Source: a virus
Virus record (IMG/VR): IMGVR_UViG_3300046369_000018
Span: 1 to 21,807 of that record
Length of the DNA: 21,807 nucleotides
Reading direction: 5' to 3' (one strand)
A program made the position numbers and the translations under genes. Below, one piece after another: positions 7,585-15,764 of this stretch; within the stretch, counting starts at the first letter, position 1, and each line of letters begins with the position of its first letter. The notes beneath the pieces are model-generated. The model was not told the DNA's origin. It was given only the letters and a program-made list of their open reading frames with translations, and ran no database searches.

Positions 7585-10208
7585 TACTGAAATGCCCTTA
7601 ACTCTATGAATTTCTTTAACAATCCGTCAGAATCAGTGCCCGTTAAAGCCTTGCCAATCGTATCAAAGTTTATTGTTAAAGGTGGGCCGTTCTCCATCTT
7701 ATCTTTTAGTGTTTGCTTTTGCTGAAGCGTAAGCCCCTCAAACGGGCCAGTACCCATTTTAAAGTTAAGGTCTATGTAGTTTTGACGATTTAAGTCTACC
7801 CTAGCCTGTTCTTTTTGCAGAGCTTGGTCAGCGTTAAATATTGTCTGCAACTGGTTCAATGTCATCGTGACTATTTTACCATTCTCACCGCTCATCGGTG
7901 TTGTTCCGTTAGACACAAGCATCCAATTTTGTGTTTGGCCCTCTATAGGGAACAGTGAAAGTTCATTAACATCCACATCCCCTTCTCTAATAAGCTCTGT
8001 AAGTTTAGAATCGCCAGACGGTATTATCCCAGCGGTAAGCGCATCTTGTCTGTTTGCGTAGCTACCGCCCATGCCGCCCTCAACAGTCTCAGAGCTTGTG
8101 ATATAATTCACAGCAGACGTAGCTAACTCCTCTATGTTTACAGGCAAGTCTTTCGTTCTGGGTATAACAATATTTCTTATCCTGACATTAGTTTCGCCCC
8201 ATTCTGTAGCGGCTTGCTCAAGAGCTAACTCAGGACTTAATCCTGTCTTAATGTACTCTTTTGTTAATAGGCTTATGTCAGTTTTGATTTGCGCTAGATT
8301 AGTAGGCACAAACTCATTGTCCTTGCCAAGAAAAGGTATGTAGTTATACCAAGAATAAGTAAGCGATTTAGTGTCAGCTACTTCTTCTACCTTTTTTTGA
8401 ACTTCCTTATAAGAAGCGTCTATATTGATGTCATCTCTTTGAGTTCTTATGGTTGCTATCGCTCCATCTATGCCGCGAGTTTTCTCTAATATCTCTAAAG
8501 ATTTAAAAACTTTCTTTGCATTAGCATCTAGGTGGTTATTAGCCATGCCCTGTCTTAGATCCATCTCCCGATACAATTCTATCGCTGACGATATGTATGT
8601 GTCTGTCTCAGGGTCAACATCTGGGTTCTGTATTCTTGCCGCCGCACCAGACAAAACGTCTCTCCAGTAATCCCAAGTGACGTTGTTTTGCGCCGCAACA
8701 TTAAGCTGATCATCATTGAAAAGACCTTCGCCAGCTAAAGATGTCATGGTTTCGTTTATGCTGGTTTTGGTTTGCTTTTCCGTAACACCAAGGCCGTTTG
8801 AAACTGTAATAAATGTACCGTTTAGTAAGGACTGGTTCAGCCCAGATGCTACAGAACTTGCTCCGACCATCTTACCCAAGTCTTTTCTCGCCTTTGCTAT
8901 AGACTGCTGTATTGTGTTGGCTGTGTCGCCCACGCTTCCAGTTCTTTGCAAAAAGTTACCTGACTCACCAAAGCTGTGCTTTATCATTTGTTCTGCTGTA
9001 TTCAAACCACTTAATATTGATTGGACTTCAGCTTCGTCTGCTAAAACACCGTCAGCTATGTTAGCTATTGCCGCCTGAGATGTGTCTTGAGCAACACTAA
9101 GTATTATCTTTTCTACTTTTGTTGGCTTCATGCCGCTAGTAGCCAAGCCTTCTGGCGACATTGCTTCTACTGCCGCCGCAAACACATCTTCTGAATTTGC
9201 AATGCTGTTGGAAACATTTTGGGCAGATATGTCCTCTAGCTTTGCTTTCTCCCCCGCAATGATAGCTTGCAACTGTCCTCTTTGAGTAGGTAAAAGGTCT
9301 GTTGGGTCAAACTCCATTACAGTACCCGCCTCATCAACAGTCCTAAATTTTTCGCCCTTGCCTAAAGATTCTATAGCATTTTGTGCATTGTCAAAACTGA
9401 GGTCAGAGTTTTGTATCATCCCTACACCTTCTTGATATAGGTCGCTTCTTATCTTAGTTTGGTCACTGTCCATTTGAGAAAGCAATGTCTGTTTGGTTTT
9501 AAATCCTATGTCAGGATCTTTTTTAAGACGCTCCTTAATGTTATCTATGTTTTGAATGTTTGTTGAGTTGGACGAATCTAGCGCATAATCTTGCACTTTT
9601 ATTCCTACTTCAAAAGACTTTTTCGTAAACTTAATACCAAGCCCATCAGCAACAGATGTTTCAATTATAGTGTTGGCTTGCGTGGTTAGCCTAAGTCTGT
9701 CTGCACTCCCTAAAGGATGTTGCGCTATTTGGTTGCCTAGTGAAGCCAATGCTTCGTCATTGGCTAGTGTTCTCGCATTAGTTCCTTTAGCCCAAGCTTG
9801 TTTAGCACCCTGTGTTCTTCCAGCACTAAGAGCAGGAGACAAAGCTTGTTTTAAATACTTTTTCTGTGCATCGTTTAAATCTGGCCTTGTATCTATTTGG
9901 TTTGTAAAATTAGTTTCAAAGGTGTCATAACTTGCATTGAATTGAGTTGTATCTGTGTCTTTATTATTTGCCACAAACTCAAATTGCTTTTCAGAAAGTT
10001 CCTTAACGTATTCACTTTGCACTCTGTTTGTTTCTGCTCTTTGTTGTTCTTTAGCGAAATCAAACGCAATTTGCCCTGCCTTCTCAAAGAAAGAAGCTTG
10101 AGCTTGCCCTACTTGGGTGAAGGCTTGTTGACTAGCTCTTGGAGATAGTTGCCCTGTAGGTGTTTTGATTGATGGCCCTAAACCTTTATTATAAACGGGT
10201 ATCTTCAT
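7584..10208 (-). CDS. Internal virion protein, gp15-like
   Basis: An 874-residue, mostly helical and polar protein with no clear membrane segment. It opens MKIPVYNKGLGPSIKTPTGQL, followed by a long Gln/Glu/Ala-rich coiled-coil-like stretch (FFEKAGQIAFDFAKEQQRAE). The rest is rich in helix-forming and amide residues with no catalytic motif I can identify. Position between the gp14-like and gp16-like genes, and size (T7 gp15 is about 750 residues), support an ejected inner-core protein that helps conduct DNA into the cell. A ribosome-binding site (AGGTGAATTAA) precedes the ATG, overlapping the previous gene's stop region. Its stop overlaps the next start as TAATG. Assignment rests on synteny and general character rather than a conserved motif. 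Confidence 0.8.
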   Translation of the reverse strand: MKIPVYNKGLGPSIKTPTGQLSPRASQQAFTQVGQAQASFFEKAGQIAFDFAKEQQRAETNRVQSEYVKELSEKQFEFVANNKDTDTTQFNASYDTFETNFTNQIDTRPDLNDAQKKYLKQALSPALSAGRTQGAKQAWAKGTNARTLANDEALASLGNQIAQHPLGSADRLRLTTQANTIIETSVADGLGIKFTKKSFEVGIKVQDYALDSSNSTNIQNIDNIKERLKKDPDIGFKTKQTLLSQMDSDQTKIRSDLYQEGVGMIQNSDLSFDNAQNAIESLGKGEKFRTVDEAGTVMEFDPTDLLPTQRGQLQAIIAGEKAKLEDISAQNVSNSIANSEDVFAAAVEAMSPEGLATSGMKPTKVEKIILSVAQDTSQAAIANIADGVLADEAEVQSILSGLNTAEQMIKHSFGESGNFLQRTGSVGDTANTIQQSIAKARKDLGKMVGASSVASGLNQSLLNGTFITVSNGLGVTEKQTKTSINETMTSLAGEGLFNDDQLNVAAQNNVTWDYWRDVLSGAAARIQNPDVDPETDTYISSAIELYREMDLRQGMANNHLDANAKKVFKSLEILEKTRGIDGAIATIRTQRDDINIDASYKEVQKKVEEVADTKSLTYSWYNYIPFLGKDNEFVPTNLAQIKTDISLLTKEYIKTGLSPELALEQAATEWGETNVRIRNIVIPRTKDLPVNIEELATSAVNYITSSETVEGGMGGSYANRQDALTAGIIPSGDSKLTELIREGDVDVNELSLFPIEGQTQNWMLVSNGTTPMSGENGKIVTMTLNQLQTIFNADQALQKEQARVDLNRQNYIDLNFKMGTGPFEGLTLQQKQTLKDKMENGPPLTINFDTIGKALTGTDSDGLLKKFIELRAFQ

Positions 10209-10217
10209 TTAATTCAC

Positions 10218-10682
10218 CTATTTTAAAGTAGTAGCTTGTGCCATGCCAGATGCGCCATCAAGCAAAGAGCCGTAAGCTTTGTAACGGAACGCCGCCGCAC
10301 TTGCGCCAGCTTGCACTCTGGTTAAAGCCGCTTCACTTAACTTGTTTGCCTCTGCAACATCACCCGCGCTTCTTATCAAGGCGGCATCTTCTTCAGTGCC
10401 AAAGAAAGTATTAGCCAAAACATTTAATGGGGTGCCTGTCATCTGCACCCCAGATGCCGCAGTCATTACTCTTTGATTAGCGGCAAGTCTTTCTGAGTTT
10501 ATTCTAAGGCTTCTTTCGTGGTCGCGTGTTGCTCTACGCAATAAAACAGCTTCATTCTCAGCTACCTGTGCATTGTACTCGCCAACTTGCCTTGCCGACT
10601 TAGCTGAAGCTTTATTGCCTTTGTAACCCATAATACCAGTTACGGCTGAAGCTCCCGCCGCTATTACTGCTGGATTAACCAT
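10218..10682 (-). CDS. Internal virion protein, gp14-like
   Basis: A 154-residue Ala-rich protein. The N-terminus (PAVIAAGASAVTGIMGYKGN) is a short hydrophobic, glycine-containing segment that could insert in a membrane. It is followed by a long amphipathic helix region with NAQVAENEAVLLRRATRDHE, then VMTAASGVQMTGTPLNVL and another Ala-rich helix. The 'AYNAQVAENEA...RR...R..' helix and the 'ASGV.-.GTPL.VL' turn are typical of gp14-type internal proteins in podophages. In T7, gp14 is ejected first and localises to the outer membrane. The ATG overlaps the stop of the gp13-like gene as TAATG. Order 13-14-15-16 is conserved with T7. Confidence 0.85.
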   Translation of the reverse strand: MVNPAVIAAGASAVTGIMGYKGNKASAKSARQVGEYNAQVAENEAVLLRRATRDHERSLRINSERLAANQRVMTAASGVQMTGTPLNVLANTFFGTEEDAALIRSAGDVAEANKLSEAALTRVQAGASAAAFRYKAYGSLLDGASGMAQATTLK

Positions 10683-11104
10683 TACACAACCCTCGCATAA
10701 CGAATATAGTCAGAACCATCTGGCCCGTATTTTTGCATAATACCCTCTTTTTGGAATCCAAGCCACTGTGCATATCTATTGGCCCGTTCATCTGCAACAG
10801 ACACACTCGCTTGTATGCGGAACAAATCATGCTCCTCTTGTATGTGCTGGAATATATAGTTGGTGTATTTAGCTACAACCTTGGGCAATTCAAAGCCTTC
10901 TTTGCCAACCAATATCCAAGCCTCACCTACGCCTTCCCACATCCTATGCACACCACCTGTAGCCAACACAGTGTCATCTTTAAAGCCTGTGTAACCAATA
11001 ACATCTCCATAGCTAGAAAGAGACTGTTTGCCAGCTTCAGTCATCTCAAATGCAAGATTGATCTTGCTAAGATGTTCTTTTCTAAATGGTACGATGTTAG
11101 GCAT
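10682..11104 (-). CDS. gp13-like protein with GNAT-type fold
   Basis: I chose the ATG at 11104 (140 residues); a TTG one codon upstream is the alternative. The ATG lies inside the last codons of tail tubular B (8-base overlap). The N-terminal half has IVPFRKEHLSKI and GVHRMWEGVGEAWILV. The C-terminal half has ASVSVADERANRYAQWLGF and KEGIMQKYGPDGSDYIRYA, which matches the last part of the GNAT acetyltransferase fold. The usual acetyl-CoA loop (Q/R-x-x-G-x-G/A) is not visible, so it may be non-catalytic. Size and position match T7 gp13 (138 residues, PF11090), which is needed for proper assembly of internal proteins. A scaffold or assembly role is inferred. Confidence 0.8.
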   Translation of the reverse strand: MPNIVPFRKEHLSKINLAFEMTEAGKQSLSSYGDVIGYTGFKDDTVLATGGVHRMWEGVGEAWILVGKEGFELPKVVAKYTNYIFQHIQEEHDLFRIQASVSVADERANRYAQWLGFQKEGIMQKYGPDGSDYIRYARVV

Positions 11105-13703
11105 CAAAAGTATTAGACCTTCTCATAATAGCTAGGATAGTCATAGGTAGTGGCTGTGTTTGCCGGACAACTACCTTTGCATCGTTGTCGTAGCCTGACG
11201 GGAAAAATATTTCCTTGTCGCCAGTAAATAATGGAATGGCTGTATCCATAGCCATACTGCTGTCTCTAAATGGTATGCGATCTAAGTTGCTTACGTCTGG
11301 GCCTACTTCTGCGCCAACAGTATCTAAGAACCTAATCGTTGCACCGTGTATCCGCTTTACCTTGCCTTGAGATACGCCATCATCACCGCCAGCCTCTAGC
11401 CGTAAAGTCTCTAGTAACGATGTATAACTATACCCGATATGCACCTTGCTTGCGCTTCTGTCTAAAGTAATCTTGCCGCCAGTTATAGTCTTGTCGGCGT
11501 GGGTCGAGCCGTCAGCTAATATAGATACCGTCTCGCCTTCTAAATGATTTAGACTGCTTATAGTTGTCGTGGCAGAACCGCTGTAAGTTAAGCCGCTGTC
11601 GAGAAAGAAAGCATCTGCTCCGTCTGTTCCAAAATAGACAGGCTTCATGTAGCAGATATGCCTAACAGTAGAACCATCTATAGTGCGCTTCACAGACAGG
11701 TATATAGTGTCCTCTGAGCCTTCTGGGATGCTTGTGATGCTCTCCACTGTAGCAGTGCCGCCAAGTGGGTGAGTGTGCCACCCTACGGCGTTGTTAGCGC
11801 GGTCATAGGTTAGCCCAATCAAACGCCCATCTGTGTGAACAAACCATACAATTAACTCTGGCTCTTGTTGCCACACAAAGTCGCTAACGCCACCTCTAGT
11901 AATATGATCAGCGAGAATGGATAAGTCGATGCCAAGCAACCCATCTGTATCTAAGTCAAACGTAATCTCTTTAACTTTTTCCTGACCTTTTTGTATGAGG
12001 ATAGTGGAGTTTCCAGCCCGTAACGGCCTTATATCTGATGTACCGAATGTTGTTTCCCTTAGTACGTTTACATTAGTCGGAGTGACAGGCTGTGTTCCAG
12101 ACCCACCTGACAAAGTAAACTCTGCGCTGGTCGTTAAGATTTGCAAGAAACGTGCTGGCAATAAGTGCTTAATTACGTTTACCTGATCAGATGCGATGGT
12201 AAAGTTTAAAGCATCATCGTCTAGTATCCCGCCCGTATGGTTCTCAAAGTCAGCCGACACAGAGCCAAACAATGTTTGTGGCTTGCCTGTAGTGCCAGCG
12301 AAATATAAGCGTTGCTCATAGAAAGCTACTGCGCGAGGGAACCCCTGATCGCCGCCAAATGCACCTAACGACCACTTCTTTGTTGCGTCAACAGACCCGA
12401 CAGTATGGGCTGGCAATCTGCTGATACCCCCGTCATCTTTTTGTACTTTAGCGGTTACTGTTGTCGCGTTTGTAAATCCCGTTATTTTTACATAACCTGT
12501 GTCATCGTGCCTATACTCCCAATCCACATTACCATACGTTTCCGTTCCTTCAGTGTGGACAGGCGGGGTGTTACCTGTTGTTTGCGTACTTCCAGTGACC
12601 TGTTTGTAAACATGCCCATTGAATCTAATTGAAGCATTGTTTGCGTAGCTGGTTTGCGCCGCCCATACATCGTAGTGTATTTCTAAAACTTCTCTAAGTC
12701 GTATCAATCTTCCAACGTCAGCACTTGTAAATAAATCCGCAGATGCCGTTATTGTCGTATTTCCCGTAGCTGATGAAGCATACAATGTTGTGCTAGTATC
12801 ATTTTCATCAAGGTAGGGGCCATCTACAAAGTCTATGTCCGTCAAAGTAAAAGCTGTTGCTGTAGTTCTCGTTAGCTTTGCGGGGGCATGACTTTTGTGG
12901 GCTAGGTATATAACGTCAGCAGACTGGGCATGGTTAATCTCAAAAACTTGTGCTGTCGTATATGTTGTTGGCACTTCAACAATTTTTGATATTGTGCCAC
13001 CAGATGTGTAGGCATCAAACCCTGTAGTATCTGTGTTTAATAAGACTAATTTGCTCGGCGTTGTTACAAATGCACCAGTGATAGTTGCCGTAGCACTAGA
13101 TGTTCCCCCTGTAATTGTTTCACTTACAAAACCTCCTGTGGCACTGTAAATACTAATGTTATTAGAGGTAACAGTGAGAACAACTCCTGTGTTTCCAGAA
13201 GTGCCTCCTGTAATAGTTTCACCGACTACAAAAGTTCCAGAAACACTACTAATAGCATTTGAGGCTACTGTACTAACTTCAAACTCTCGATTGTTTATTT
13301 GTGTCATCCCAGACACGCCGGACACAAACACTCTGTCTGAAATTCCCGCTGTAGTTGCCGAAACAACCGCTGGGTTTCCTTGTGTGATACCAGTTATACT
13401 TGATGAATCGCTAGTAAGTATCCCGCCATCTTTGTAGAAGCGGATATAATTATTGCCAAACTCAAGGACATAGGCTTGCTCATCACTAAATTCAAAGTTC
13501 ATTAAACGCACTTTGCCGCCATCTTTCGATGTATTTACATAGTACGTTCCAGATCTTCTAGTAGTTCCCCCTTGAGGAAAGACAAGCATATTTTGTAAAG
13601 TTTGTGCGCCTTCATTGTACTTCTCTAAGTCAATGCGGCCCTCAAGTCTTGGCGAAAGTTCACCAGCCCTAAAGTTGGTAACAATAGTAGATACTCTCGC
13701 CAT
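11097..13703 (-). CDS. Tail tubular protein B (gp12-like nozzle)
   Basis: An 868-residue protein. The N-terminus shows the family signature: TNFRAGELSPRLEGRIDLEKY, then LVFPQGGTTRRSGTYYV and YVLEFGNNYIRFYKDGG. The core resumes at residues 244-280 with QSADVIYLAHKSHAPAKLTR, then FPRAVAFYEQRLYFAGT at 455-471. Between residues 95 and 243 lies an insert with an FCCH-like domain (RVFVSGVSGMTQINNREFEV at about 124-143) that is itself interrupted by two repeats (GETITGGTSG at 161, SETITGGTSS at 194). Residues 342-397 look like a carbohydrate-binding module. In T7, gp12 forms the tail nozzle and the fibre-docking surface. A weak AAGG site precedes the ATG, 3 bp after tail tubular A ends. The nested inserts make it longer than T7 gp12 (794). 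Confidence 0.9.
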   Translation of the reverse strand: MARVSTIVTNFRAGELSPRLEGRIDLEKYNEGAQTLQNMLVFPQGGTTRRSGTYYVNTSKDGGKVRLMNFEFSDEQAYVLEFGNNYIRFYKDGGILTSDSSSITGITQGNPAVVSATTAGISDRVFVSGVSGMTQINNREFEVSTVASNAISSVSGTFVVGETITGGTSGNTGVVLTVTSNNISIYSATGGFVSETITGGTSSATATITGAFVTTPSKLVLLNTDTTGFDAYTSGGTISKIVEVPTTYTTAQVFEINHAQSADVIYLAHKSHAPAKLTRTTATAFTLTDIDFVDGPYLDENDTSTTLYASSATGNTTITASADLFTSADVGRLIRLREVLEIHYDVWAAQTSYANNASIRFNGHVYKQVTGSTQTTGNTPPVHTEGTETYGNVDWEYRHDDTGYVKITGFTNATTVTAKVQKDDGGISRLPAHTVGSVDATKKWSLGAFGGDQGFPRAVAFYEQRLYFAGTTGKPQTLFGSVSADFENHTGGILDDDALNFTIASDQVNVIKHLLPARFLQILTTSAEFTLSGGSGTQPVTPTNVNVLRETTFGTSDIRPLRAGNSTILIQKGQEKVKEITFDLDTDGLLGIDLSILADHITRGGVSDFVWQQEPELIVWFVHTDGRLIGLTYDRANNAVGWHTHPLGGTATVESITSIPEGSEDTIYLSVKRTIDGSTVRHICYMKPVYFGTDGADAFFLDSGLTYSGSATTTISSLNHLEGETVSILADGSTHADKTITGGKITLDRSASKVHIGYSYTSLLETLRLEAGGDDGVSQGKVKRIHGATIRFLDTVGAEVGPDVSNLDRIPFRDSSMAMDTAIPLFTGDKEIFFPSGYDNDAKVVVRQTQPLPMTILAIMRRSNTFDA

Positions 13704-13706
13704 GTC

Positions 13707-14303
13707 TTAGTACCTTACGTTTATGTATTCATTAGCCTGTGGCTGTTCTGGATAACCTTCCATAGCATCCACACCTTTAGCTTCGCGCAACCTTGACTCA
13801 TACATAACTTGCATAGCTTGTGATATAGAGTTGCTTCCTGTTATAGCGTAGGCTGTTTCTGCCGCTAACTTGTGCGCCACAGCGGATGACAGTAGGCTGT
13901 CGTATTCCTCTGTATCTGTCACTCTAGCTAAGTATGTGATGCTACAGGAATCTTCGTTTGAAAGAACTTTACGACCTTCAATCTTAAACATGACGTTGCT
14001 ATCATAAGCGGCAATCTCATTGTTTACAGTGCTATTCCAAAAGGACAAAACTCTCAAACAATAAGGGTCGGTAGGCAAAGTAAATTGGTAAGAAAAGCCA
14101 AATGCAGGGGCTTCACTATCTCTTGCAAGTTGCCTTCTAGTTACGGCAATATTCCAAGGATGTGAACGTAGAACTGCATCTCTTACAGTCTCGAAACGCC
14201 TGTTGCACAAACGAGCTTCTTTAGAATTTTCAGTCAAAGATGTGATGGTAGCCGCACCAAGCAGATCCATCGCTTCGTTACAAATGTCTACTATTGACGG
14301 CAT
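13707..14303 (-). CDS. Tail tubular protein A (gp11-like)
   Basis: I chose the ATG at 14303 (198 residues) because AGGAG sits six bases upstream; a GTG one codon earlier would be too close to that site. The protein opens MPSIVDICNEAMDLLGA and has the family pattern ARLCNRRFETVRDAVLRSHPW (residues about 31-50), FSYQFTLPTDPYCLRVL, and a late helix with SAVAHKLAAETAYAITGS. These are hallmarks of podophage tail tubular A proteins, which form the ring joining the connector to the nozzle. Length matches T7 gp11 (196). The gene follows the terminator hairpin and its ribosome-binding site can be masked by a small hairpin, so its output may be set by read-through and folding. Confidence 0.92.
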   Translation of the reverse strand: MPSIVDICNEAMDLLGAATITSLTENSKEARLCNRRFETVRDAVLRSHPWNIAVTRRQLARDSEAPAFGFSYQFTLPTDPYCLRVLSFWNSTVNNEIAAYDSNVMFKIEGRKVLSNEDSCSITYLARVTDTEEYDSLLSSAVAHKLAAETAYAITGSNSISQAMQVMYESRLREAKGVDAMEGYPEQPQANEYINVRY

Positions 14304-14309
14304 CACACA

Positions 14310-14322
14310 CTCCTAAAAGGAG
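14310..14322 (-). promoter_or_regulatory. Hairpin masking the tail tubular A ribosome-binding site
   Basis: Read on the minus strand, CTCCT-TTT-AGGAG forms a five-pair stem with a three-base loop. The AGGAG arm is the ribosome-binding site of tail tubular A. The CTC of the other arm is also the end of the terminator stem, so the two hairpins cannot form together in full. Sequence complementarity is direct; the regulatory effect is inferred. Confidence 0.5.
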
Positions 14323-14347
14323 CAGGGCAGGAAATCCCGCCCTACTC
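14320..14347 (-). terminator. Intrinsic terminator after the capsid module
   Basis: Read on the minus strand, GAGTAGGGCGGG pairs with CCTGCCCTGCTC around an ATTT loop: twelve continuous pairs, two of them G-U wobbles, followed by CTTTT. The T-run is short, so some read-through is likely. On the plus strand the same stem is followed by TGTTTTATTT, so it may also stop transcription from the other direction. It sits between the head accessory gene and tail tubular A, the place T7 has its major late terminator. Confidence 0.8.
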
Positions 14348-14355
14348 TGTTTTAT

Positions 14356-14817
14356 TTAATCGACAACATACATCATTGTAAGTTCGATTGTGCCTGTGCC
14401 AGCCGCACCCGCAAGAGTGACGGTTACAGGATAACCTTCATCATCTGCGTCTACTTCGATGCCAGAGCCTAGTGCAAGCGTTGCCGCAACGTCTACCTTT
14501 TGAGCAGATGTTGATGCCGCCGCCGCTTTAAACTCATCAGCGTCTAATGCTACTACAGTACCATCAGAGTTGTTGTATGCACCGTGGCCTACAGCCAATG
14601 TTGTTGAGCCACCTAGAGCGTCATGCGCCAGTTGACCTGAGAGAATCCGTGCGCCAGTTGGCAAGCGGAACATCTCAATAACATCGTCTGCTGGTAGTGA
14701 TGATGCTTCGTAAACACCATGAGCTACCCGAACACGCCCACCTAATTCGTTAGGCTTGTTCATCACGACAGGAGTTGCACGGGAGTTCGTGCGCTGGGTG
14801 GAATATACAGTTGTCAT
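14356..14817 (-). CDS. Probable head accessory (decoration-like) protein
   Basis: A 153-residue protein encoded 11 bp after the capsid gene, with AGGGGA as ribosome-binding site overlapping the capsid stop. It opens TTVYSTQRTNSRATPVV and contains NELGGRVRVAHGVYEASSL, ADDVIEMFRLPTGARILSG and closes GTIELTMMYVVD. Strands alternate with Gly/Ala turns and there is no catalytic motif. I recall the same 'GGR(V/I)R..HG.Y...DVI.MF.LP.GARI' pattern directly downstream of capsid genes in many podophages, where the function is undescribed. Position and the shared strong transcription with the capsid gene (terminator right after it) suggest an abundant head protein such as a decoration protein. That role is inference. 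Confidence 0.8.
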   Translation of the reverse strand: MTTVYSTQRTNSRATPVVMNKPNELGGRVRVAHGVYEASSLPADDVIEMFRLPTGARILSGQLAHDALGGSTTLAVGHGAYNNSDGTVVALDADEFKAAAASTSAQKVDVAATLALGSGIEVDADDEGYPVTVTLAGAAGTGTIELTMMYVVD

Positions 14818-14828
14818 ATCAAAATCCC

Positions 14829-15686
14829 CTATTCATTACATTCGATTTGAACGACTTTGTTTTCTTCCATCCGTGTACTGCCAATGCTCATGCAGTAGTA
14901 GACTTGAGTTGCGTAACCTTTGTCGGCACGCTCATCAATTCTTGCATTAACATCTTTGCCAATACCCAGAGCAAGACCATCTTCAGCCCATGCGAAACAG
15001 CTACGAGTTGAACCAGACAGCGCAAGACGATTACTTACGATGAAGTTAAAGCCCATGAACTGATTGACTTCACCTTGCACAAGAGCTTTCACAGTATTGA
15101 AATCACTTGATGTTACATTTGTATCACCAAGCAATGATTCAATCTGATTTGGCCCAACAGCGATGTAGCGTGGGATTGATGGATCAACGTCAGCCAAGTC
15201 CAAGATTTTCTTAGCTTCGCGCAACTTAGCAACAGTCATATCCGCACTGCCATGTGCAATTACTTGCCCAGCAGGAAGTGATGTTGAAGTTGAACCTGTT
15301 TCACCAGTAAACGCAGTACCAGTAGCCGCCGCGATGATTTCATCATCAATAGCACGACCCATAGCCGCCGCCGCCGCCATAGCGTAGGAAGAGGTTGGAT
15401 CGATAAGCATACGCACTTTGTCCTGATCATCAATCAGATCCGCATACTCATAGTCTACTAGAGACACACGCCGTCTTGCATGAGGTGTGTCGATTTGTGG
15501 TGTATCACCGTGGCGAGTTGTACGCTTAACGGCTGTTGCTTGACCTACTTGGTCAAAGAAAGCGTTTTTACCATTCATAGACTCAACGCGAACTGTATCA
15601 CGCAGACGGGAACCCATCTGTTGTGATAACATCTGCACGTTTGCAGAATACTGCTGGACAAACGCTGTAGTTACTTGAGATGACAT
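14829..15686 (-). CDS. Major capsid protein (HK97-like fold, gp10-like)
   Basis: A 285-residue protein at the gp10 position, after the scaffold. Family-type features are an N-terminal arm (VTTAFVQQYSANVQMLSQQM), GSRLRDTVRVESMNGKNAFF, an Arg/His-rich loop (HGDTPQIDTPHARRRVSL) followed by DYEYADLIDDQDKVRMLIDP, and an Ala-rich helix (SYAMAAAAAMGRAIDDEIIA) that fits the spine helix of the HK97 fold. The C-terminal half has AVGPNQIESLL and FMGFNFIVSNRL, the usual 'F.GF.....N.L' P-loop strand. It is shorter than T7 gp10A (345). A strong AAAAAGGAG ribosome-binding site and a 78-bp leader suggest high expression. I see no frameshifted longer form like T7 10B. Confidence 0.92.
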   Translation of the reverse strand: MSSQVTTAFVQQYSANVQMLSQQMGSRLRDTVRVESMNGKNAFFDQVGQATAVKRTTRHGDTPQIDTPHARRRVSLVDYEYADLIDDQDKVRMLIDPTSSYAMAAAAAMGRAIDDEIIAAATGTAFTGETGSTSTSLPAGQVIAHGSADMTVAKLREAKKILDLADVDPSIPRYIAVGPNQIESLLGDTNVTSSDFNTVKALVQGEVNQFMGFNFIVSNRLALSGSTRSCFAWAEDGLALGIGKDVNARIDERADKGYATQVYYCMSIGSTRMEENKVVQIECNE

Positions 15687-15764
15687 ATTGTCACTCCTTT
15701 TTCTACAAAGTTACATTTGAACGATTTTGCAGTGTGCTACCCGACAGCGGACACGCCTAGCGTT
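15687..15764 (-). promoter_or_regulatory. Capsid gene leader with strong ribosome-binding site
   Basis: This 78-bp gap is the largest inside the gene block. It ends with AAAAAGGAG eight bases before the capsid ATG. An imperfect inverted repeat (GCTA ... TAGC, 15736-15761, with an inner CCG/CGG) lies near its upstream end. A late promoter here would make sense for the capsid gene, but no convincing -35/-10 pair is visible. Confidence 0.45.

Noticed and set aside
10733-11116. 127-codon plus-strand frame opposite the gp13-like gene
   Set aside because: The minus-strand gene is syntenic with T7 gene 13 and has a GNAT-type pattern; the plus-strand frame has neither context nor motif.
14356-14900. 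T7-like -1 frameshift making a longer capsid form
   Set aside because: No convincing slippery run was seen at the end of the capsid gene, and the next frame is an independent gene with its own ribosome-binding site and ATG.
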